Source of the DNA: Parachryseolinea silvisoli | GTDB lineage: Bacteria; Bacteroidota; Bacteroidia; Cytophagales; Cyclobacteriaceae | NCBI RefSeq assembly: GCF_021190955.1 | Contig: NZ_JAIOAO010000006.1 | Location: 186,001 to 250,000 of the forward strand | DNA length: 64,000 nt | Direction: 5' to 3' | Part shown: positions 59,480-64,000 of the stretch, piece by piece | Layout of the letters: every line of letters begins with the position of its first letter | Position numbering within the stretch: position 1 is the first letter of the stretch | The notes under the pieces: generated by a model | Seen by the model: only the letters and a program-made list of their open reading frames with translations | Told to the model about the DNA's origin: nothing | The model's database searches: none | Translations under genes and position numbers: made by a program

Positions 59480-61594
59480 TTATTTACCGGCTTTAACGCC
59501 TTTCAATTCTTCAATTACTTTATCCGCGAGGTTTTTCGGAACCGGAGCATAGTGTGCGAACGTCAGCGAAGCTGATGCGCGACCAGACGTCAGCGTGCGC
59601 AGGTCGGTGATGTAACCGAAGAGCTCTTTCAAAGGCACATCAGCCTTAATAACCTGGGCGCCACCACGGCTGTCCATACCCTTCATCACACCGCGTCTTC
59701 TGTTCAAGTCACCTGTCACAGAACCGGTATATTCATCAGGGCTCAATACTTCTACCGACATGATCGGCTCGAGCAGTTGAGGACCGCATTTTGCAGCAGC
59801 TTCTTTGAAACCAATACGAGCAGCAAGCTCGAACGACAGTGAATCGGAGTCAACGTCATGGTATGAACCGTGGAACAGACGCACTTTCATGGAATCGATA
59901 GGATATCCGGCAAGAGGCCCGTTAGCCATCGCGCTTTCAAAACCTTTCTGAACCGGCTGAATGAATTCGCGGGGGATAACACCACCTACGATATCGTTCA
60001 CAAATTCCAGTCCTTCCTTGTCGCCTTCCTCAAGTACGCGGGGCCCGATCTCGAATACGATATCGGCAAACTTACCACGACCACCGGTCTGCTTCTTGTA
60101 AACTTCCTTATGTTCAACCGACTTCGTAAGCGCTTCTTTGTAGGCCACCTGGGGAGCACCCTGGTTAATCTCTACTTTGAATTCGCGACGCAGACGATCG
60201 ATGATGATCTCCAGGTGAAGCTCACCCATACCGCGAAGGATGGTTTGGCCTGTCTCCTGGTCGGTGTTAACACGCAACGTAGGATCTTCTTCCACCAGTT
60301 TGGCAATCGCCATACCCAGCTTATCCACGTCAGCTTGTTTCTTCGGTTCGATCGCGTAGCCGATTACAGGCTCAGGGAACACCATCGATTCAAGCACGAC
60401 TTTGCGTTTTTCATCGCAAAGCGTATCACCAGTCTTAATATCTTTAAAGCCTACTACCGCACCGATGTCACCAGCGACCAGACGTTCGATCTGGTTTTGC
60501 TTGTTAGCGTGCATCTGGAATACGCGGGAGATACGCTCTTTGCTTTCAGAACGTGTATTGTATACGTAAGAACCTGACTCCAGTACGCCAGAGTAAGCGC
60601 GTACGAAGCAAAGACGTCCTACGAAAGGATCTGTGGCAATTTTGAATGCAAGCGCTGCGAAAGGCTCTTTCTCATCCGGACGGATAACAACTTCCTCATC
60701 TGTGTCAGGATTGTGGGCGATGATATCATCCTTATCCATCGGAGAAGGAAGGAGTTCCATCACATAATCCAGCATAGTCTGAACGCCTTTGTTCTTGAAC
60801 GACGATCCGCATACCATCGGCACGACTTTCATCGCGATCGTAGCCTTGCGAAGGGCCGTCAGGATCTCACTTTCAGAAATTGAATTCGGATCATTGAAGA
60901 ATTTCTCCATCAGTGACTCGTCGAAATCGGCGACAGCCTCCAGGAGCTTCTCGCGATATTCGAGAACTTCATCTTTCATGTCGTCAGGAATCGGTACAAC
61001 TTGGTACGTCATACCTTTGTCCGACTCATTCCAAACGATACCACGGTTGTTAATCAAATCAACAACACCGCGGAAGTTCTCTTCAGAACCGATCGGCAAC
61101 TGCAGGGCTACTGCATTGCTTCCCAGTTTCTCTTTTACCTGCTTACAAACACCCAGGAAGTCAGAGCCGGCACGGTCCATCTTGTTGACGAAACCGATAC
61201 GCGCTACTTTATAGTTGTCAGCCAGGCGCCAGTTAGTCTCGGATTGTGGCTCTACACCATCCACCGCGCTAAACAAAAACACCAGACCATCCAATACGCG
61301 CAGGGAGCGGTTTACCTCTACGGTAAAATCCACGTGACCAGGCGTATCAATAATATTAACGTTATACCTGTTACTTCTGTAATCCCAGAATACGGTAGTG
61401 GCGGCAGACGTAATGGTAATCCCTCTCTCCTGCTCTTGCGCCATCCAGTCCATCGTCGCTGCACCTTCGTGCACTTCACCGATCTTGTGGTTCACGCCGG
61501 CATAGTACAGAATACGCTCCGTCGTGGTAGTCTTACCTGCGTCGATGTGTGCCGCGATACCAATGTTTCTGGTATATTTTAAGTCTCTAGACAT
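59480..61594 (-). CDS. fusA: Elongation factor G
   Basis: The 704-residue translocase GTPase has the G1 loop [16 protein letters not shown]2/G3 [10 protein letters not shown] and DTPGHVDF, G4 NKMDRAG and the domain IV and V blocks [23 protein letters not shown] (adjoining). The length is standard. It lies 17 bases after rpsG in the str operon. No tuf gene follows in the window. Confidence 0.98.
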   Translation of the reverse strand: MSRDLKYTRNIGIAAHIDAGKTTTTERILYYAGVNHKIGEVHEGAATMDWMAQEQERGITITSAATTVFWDYRSNRYNVNIIDTPGHVDFTVEVNRSLRVLDGLVFLFSAVDGVEPQSETNWRLADNYKVARIGFVNKMDRAGSDFLGVCKQVKEKLGSNAVALQLPIGSEENFRGVVDLINNRGIVWNESDKGMTYQVVPIPDDMKDEVLEYREKLLEAVADFDESLMEKFFNDPNSISESEILTALRKATIAMKVVPMVCGSSFKNKGVQTMLDYVMELLPSPMDKDDIIAHNPDTDEEVVIRPDEKEPFAALAFKIATDPFVGRLCFVRAYSGVLESGSYVYNTRSESKERISRVFQMHANKQNQIERLVAGDIGAVVGFKDIKTGDTLCDEKRKVVLESMVFPEPVIGYAIEPKKQADVDKLGMAIAKLVEEDPTLRVNTDQETGQTILRGMGELHLEIIIDRLRREFKVEINQGAPQVAYKEALTKSVEHKEVYKKQTGGRGKFADIVFEIGPRVLEEGDKEGLEFVNDIVGGVIPREFIQPVQKGFESAMANGPLAGYPIDSMKVRLFHGSYHDVDSDSLSFELAARIGFKEAAAKCGPQLLEPIMSVEVLSPDEYTGSVTGDLNRRRGVMKGMDSRGGAQVIKADVPLKELFGYITDLRTLTSGRASASLTFAHYAPVPKNLADKVIEELKGVKAGK

Positions 61595-61611
61595 TACCTG
61601 GTTCCTCTAAA

Positions 61612-62079
61612 TTAGAATCTGAAATGTGAAAATGCCTTGTTGGCTTCAGCCATGCGGTGCGTGTCGTCCTTCTTCTTCATAGCAGCACCTTCACCTTTGG
61701 AAGCCGCAATGATCTCAGCCGCCAGCTTATCCATCATGGTCTTCTCACCGCGCATACGCGAGTAGTCGATCAGCCATTTGATGCTCAGGTTGATCTTACG
61801 CTCCGGGCGAATTTCAACCGGCACCTGGAAGGTAGCACCCCCTACACGGCGGCTCTTTACCTCAACACCTGGCATCAGGTTGTTCATCGCACGTTTCCAT
61901 ACTTCGATACCAGCTTCGTTGGTTTTCTTCTCAACTTGTGCTACGGCATCGTAGAAGATGGTGTATGCTGTGCTTTTCTTGCCTTGCTCCATCAGGTAGT
62001 TCACGAACTTAGTTACCAGCGGATCGCTGAACTTAGGATCGGGCAGAAGATATCTCTTTTTAGGTTTTGACTTTCTCAT
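61612..62079 (-). CDS. rpsG: 30S ribosomal protein S7
   Basis: The 155-residue S7 starts [17 protein letters not shown] and includes [18 protein letters not shown] and [11 protein letters not shown]. It organises the 30S head at the E and P sites. Gene order and spacing (13 bases after rpsL) are those of the str operon. Confidence 0.98.
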   Translation of the reverse strand: MRKSKPKKRYLLPDPKFSDPLVTKFVNYLMEQGKKSTAYTIFYDAVAQVEKKTNEAGIEVWKRAMNNLMPGVEVKSRRVGGATFQVPVEIRPERKINLSIKWLIDYSRMRGEKTMMDKLAAEIIAASKGEGAAMKKKDDTHRMAEANKAFSHFRF

Positions 62080-62092
62080 GGCTTAAATCCGA

Positions 62093-62521
62093 TTATTTTT
62101 TCTTACCCTTTGCTGCTGGTGCACCTTTTCCGGCAGGCGCTGCTGCTCCTGGCTTAGGACGTTTTGCTCCGTATTTCGAACGGCTCTGCTTACGGCCGTT
62201 TACACCCGCAGTATCCAATGCACCACGAACGATGTGGTAACGAACACCGGGAAGATCTTTCACACGACCACCACGGATCAGCACGATCGAGTGCTCCTGG
62301 AGGTTGTGGCCTTCACCCATAATGTAAGCATTTACCTCTTTGCCGCTCACCAGGCGAACCCGGGCAACCTTACGCATAGCGGAATTAGGCTTTTTAGGAG
62401 TTGTTGTGTACACACGTGTACATACGCCTCTTTTTTGAGGGCAAGAGTCAAGGGCAGGCGACTTGGACTTGAATTCCAGTGTCTTACGTCCTTTTCTTAC
62501 AAGTTGTTGAATGGTAGGCAT
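62093..62521 (-). CDS. rpsL: 30S ribosomal protein S12
   Basis: The 142-residue S12 carries [35 protein letters not shown] and [15 protein letters not shown]. Residue Lys in TTPKKPNSA, the position of streptomycin resistance substitutions, is the usual Lys. The C-terminus has an extra Ala/Gly/Lys/Pro tail of about 18 residues (e.g. [14 protein letters not shown]) beyond the common length of about 124, seen in some members of this phylum. A strong promoter lies 40 bp upstream. Confidence 0.98.
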   Translation of the reverse strand: MPTIQQLVRKGRKTLEFKSKSPALDSCPQKRGVCTRVYTTTPKKPNSAMRKVARVRLVSGKEVNAYIMGEGHNLQEHSIVLIRGGRVKDLPGVRYHIVRGALDTAGVNGRKQSRSKYGAKRPKPGAAAPAGKGAPAAKGKKK

Positions 62522-62560
62522 TTATATTTCTTTTTAGAAACCTTTCAAAATTTTGGACTG

Positions 62561-62591
62561 CAAAGGTACCTAAACTAAGATTCCTTGCAAA
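62561..62591 (-). promoter_or_regulatory. Promoter of the str operon
   Basis: On the minus strand TTTG (62591-62588), 19 bp, then TACCTTTG (62568-62561) matches both Bacteroidetes promoter elements exactly. It lies about 40 bases before the rpsL ATG, leaving a short leader. Confidence 0.85.
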
Positions 62592-62694
62592 GCCCCATCG
62601 CAATATTTTTGCGCAAGATGACCTAATAATGAGACAAATACGTATCCCGACAGCCGATTTAAAGAATTCTTAACGTACCGGCGCGCCCGATTTC

Positions 62695-63030
62695 TCAGGC
62701 TTCACCCACCGCACCCCCAAAATTCATGGGAAACTTGGGCATATCGTCCGTACGCTTAATCGGTCCGAAGCTCGCTTCGTATTTGTCAATGTTGTCTTTT
62801 AACGCCTGTAACAGACGCTTGGCATGCTCCGGTGTGATCACAATCCGCGACTTCACCTTCGCCTTCGGAACCCCCGGCATCAACCGGATAAAATCAATCA
62901 CGAACTCGCTGTTCGAGTGCGCAATCATCGCCAGATTCGAATAAATCCCCTCCGCGATCTCTTCCGTCAGCTCAATGTTGATCTGACCTTGCTGTTGCCC
63001 CGGCTGCTGCTTGTTCTTGTCTTCTGTCAT
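62695..63030 (-). CDS. DUF3467 protein
   Basis: A 111-residue protein. A Gln-rich start (KQQPGQQQGQ) is followed by the DUF3467 core INIELTEEIAEGIYSNLAMIAHSNSEFVIDFI (in adjoining blocks) and KSRIVITPEHAKRLLQALKDNI. The gene often sits between rpoC and rpsL in Bacteroidota. No function is established; the fold looks like a small alpha/beta protein. It lies between the rpoC terminator and the str promoter, so its own promoter is unclear. Confidence 0.9.
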   Translation of the reverse strand: MTEDKNKQQPGQQQGQINIELTEEIAEGIYSNLAMIAHSNSEFVIDFIRLMPGVPKAKVKSRIVITPEHAKRLLQALKDNIDKYEASFGPIKRTDDMPKFPMNFGGAVGEA

Positions 63031-63043
63031 AAATGCTCATAAG

Positions 63044-63085
63044 TAAAAAAAGTGCGGATGGCACCCGAAGGCCGCACATCCGCAC
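63044..63085 (-). terminator. Terminator after rpoC
   Basis: GTGCGGATG (63052-63060) and CATCCGCAC (63077-63085) form a 9-bp stem, with a 7-base U-run following on the minus strand (63045-63051). It lies about 25 bases after the rpoC stop. Confidence 0.88.
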
Positions 63086-63111
63086 GATTTATAGTCATTT
63101 AATACATCGTA

Positions 63112-64000
63112 TTAGTCCTGAAGCTCCTTTTCGCGGTCCCGAGTCGTACGCTCCGGCGCATTCACCGCGGATGAATCGTACTCGTCTTTGTGAGTAACGA
63201 TCATGTCGAGGAACCTCCGTTGACCCGTACCGGCAGGGATCAGGTGCCCTACGATAACGTTCTCTTTCAAACCGTTCAACCAGTCGGTCTTGCCACGGAT
63301 CGCCGCTTCGCTCAACACCTTCGTCGTTTCCTGGAAGGACGCCGCCGATAGCCAGCTTTCCGTTTTCAAAGACGCCTGGGTAATACCTTGCAGCGTCGGT
63401 CTTGATACGGCCGCCAGGGCGTCGCGTACCTCTACCAGCTTCAGGTCTTTACGACGCAGCACCGAGTTCTCGTCGCGGAATTCACGTCCCGTAACGATCT
63501 GACCGGGTCTCATAGTAGGCGAATCGCCTGCATCTACGACCACCTTCTTATCCAGAATCGTGTCGTTGTCTTCGCGGAACTGCAGTTTGTCAACGTACTC
63601 GCCCGGCAGGAAGCTGGTATCACCCGGATCGAGGATTTCCACTTTCTGCATCATCTGGCTTACGATCGCCTCGATGTGCTTATCGTTGATCTTCACACCC
63701 TGCAGACGGTATACTTCCTGGATCTCGTTCACCAGGTACTCTTGTACCGCAGTAGGACCTTTGATCGACAGGATGTCCGAAGGCGTAATAGAACCGTCAG
63801 ACAGCGGCTGGCCGGCCTTCACGAAGTCATTGTCCTGAACCAGGATGTGCTTCGACAGCGGCACCAGGTAGCGCTTCTGAACTCCGTCACGCGATTCGAT
63901 GAAGATCTCGCGATTACCACGCTTGATACCACCGTACGTAACAACACCGTCGATCTCGCTCACAACCGCCGGGTTCGACGGGTTACGAGCTTCGAACAAT
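63112..64000 (-). CDS. rpoC: DNA-directed RNA polymerase beta' subunit, C-terminal part (partial)
   Basis: The frame enters from the right edge and ends at 63112, giving about 296 residues of the beta' C-terminus. Recognisable blocks are [38 protein letters not shown] (in adjoining blocks), [52 protein letters not shown] (adjoining) and [21 protein letters not shown]. The jaw and clamp parts are off the window. Confidence 0.97.
   Translation of the reverse strand, partial: LFEARNPSNPAVVSEIDGVVTYGGIKRGNREIFIESRDGVQKRYLVPLSKHILVQDNDFVKAGQPLSDGSITPSDILSIKGPTAVQEYLVNEIQEVYRLQGVKINDKHIEAIVSQMMQKVEILDPGDTSFLPGEYVDKLQFREDNDTILDKKVVVDAGDSPTMRPGQIVTGREFRDENSVLRRKDLKLVEVRDALAAVSRPTLQGITQASLKTESWLSAASFQETTKVLSEAAIRGKTDWLNGLKENVIVGHLIPAGTGQRRFLDMIVTHKDEYDSSAVNAPERTTRDREKELQD

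Noticed and set aside
1-64000. tRNA genes, insertion sequences, CRISPR arrays, integrases or attachment sites
   Set aside because: Intergenic regions were read for cloverleaf-type sequence, transposase motifs and regular repeats and none was convincing.

Overview
The window looks like a chromosomal segment of a Bacteroidota bacterium, most likely of the order Cytophagales. Supporting this are promoters of the Bacteroidetes type (TTTG, about 19-20 bp, then TAnnTTTG) in front of the str operon and the pheA operon, little sign of Shine-Dalgarno sequences, and families common in this phylum: a DUF5074/TonB-receptor pair, DUF5522, WG repeats, DUF2141, YkvA/DUF1232, and DUF3467 beside the str operon. 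The genus cannot be fixed from the sequence. There is no IS element, CRISPR array, prophage, tRNA or rRNA.

Region by region. (1) 1-7.85 kb is a vitamin B12 neighbourhood: meaB, then a minus-strand operon headed by a cobalamin riboswitch (btuB-btuG-DUF5522-Dph6-like ATPase), and a divergent BtuF-like lipoprotein. A stand-alone CHASE2 protein lies divergent to meaB. (2) 7.9-20.5 kb holds a WG-repeat protein, fabI, ispE, an EVE-domain gene coupled to two paralogous secreted proteins, pyrR-pyrB, cystathionine beta-synthase and an OmpA-family protein. (3) 20.6-34.8 kb carries pbpC and a giant alpha-2-macroglobulin gene, normally neighbours, here separated by a chaperone-like module: a GrpE-like small protein coupled to a non-canonical Hsp70, and two tandem paralogous single-pass membrane proteins. 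(4) 34.9-36.4 kb is a convergent, overlapping response regulator/histidine kinase pair. (5) 36.7-41.0 kb is an aromatic amino acid operon (pheA-aminotransferase-tyrA-DAHP synthase/chorismate mutase). It is preceded by a Phe/Tyr-rich leader peptide and an intrinsic terminator, so it appears to be controlled by transcription attenuation. (6) 41-50.4 kb holds housekeeping and accessory genes (gcvT, comB, a DUF5009 membrane protein, a MazG-like hydrolase, small lipoproteins), then a six-gene minus operon ending in dtd, a macro-domain protein and a VanX-type dipeptidase. (7) 50.5-59.1 kb covers an IscA-like protein, a MOSC-hemJ-SCO1-cytochrome c operon, and a molybdenum hydroxylase operon with its own cytochrome c and maturation factors (XdhC, MobA-like). 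(8) 59.1-64 kb is rpoC (partial), DUF3467 and the str operon rpsL-rpsG-fusA-rpsJ.

The most interesting items are the Phe/Tyr attenuator; the riboswitch operon that puts a Dph6-like ATP pyrophosphatase and a cysteine-rich small protein under apparent B12 control; and the GrpE/Hsp70/membrane-paralog module between the alpha-2-macroglobulin and pbpC genes. Functions come from reading motifs by eye; no searches were run.
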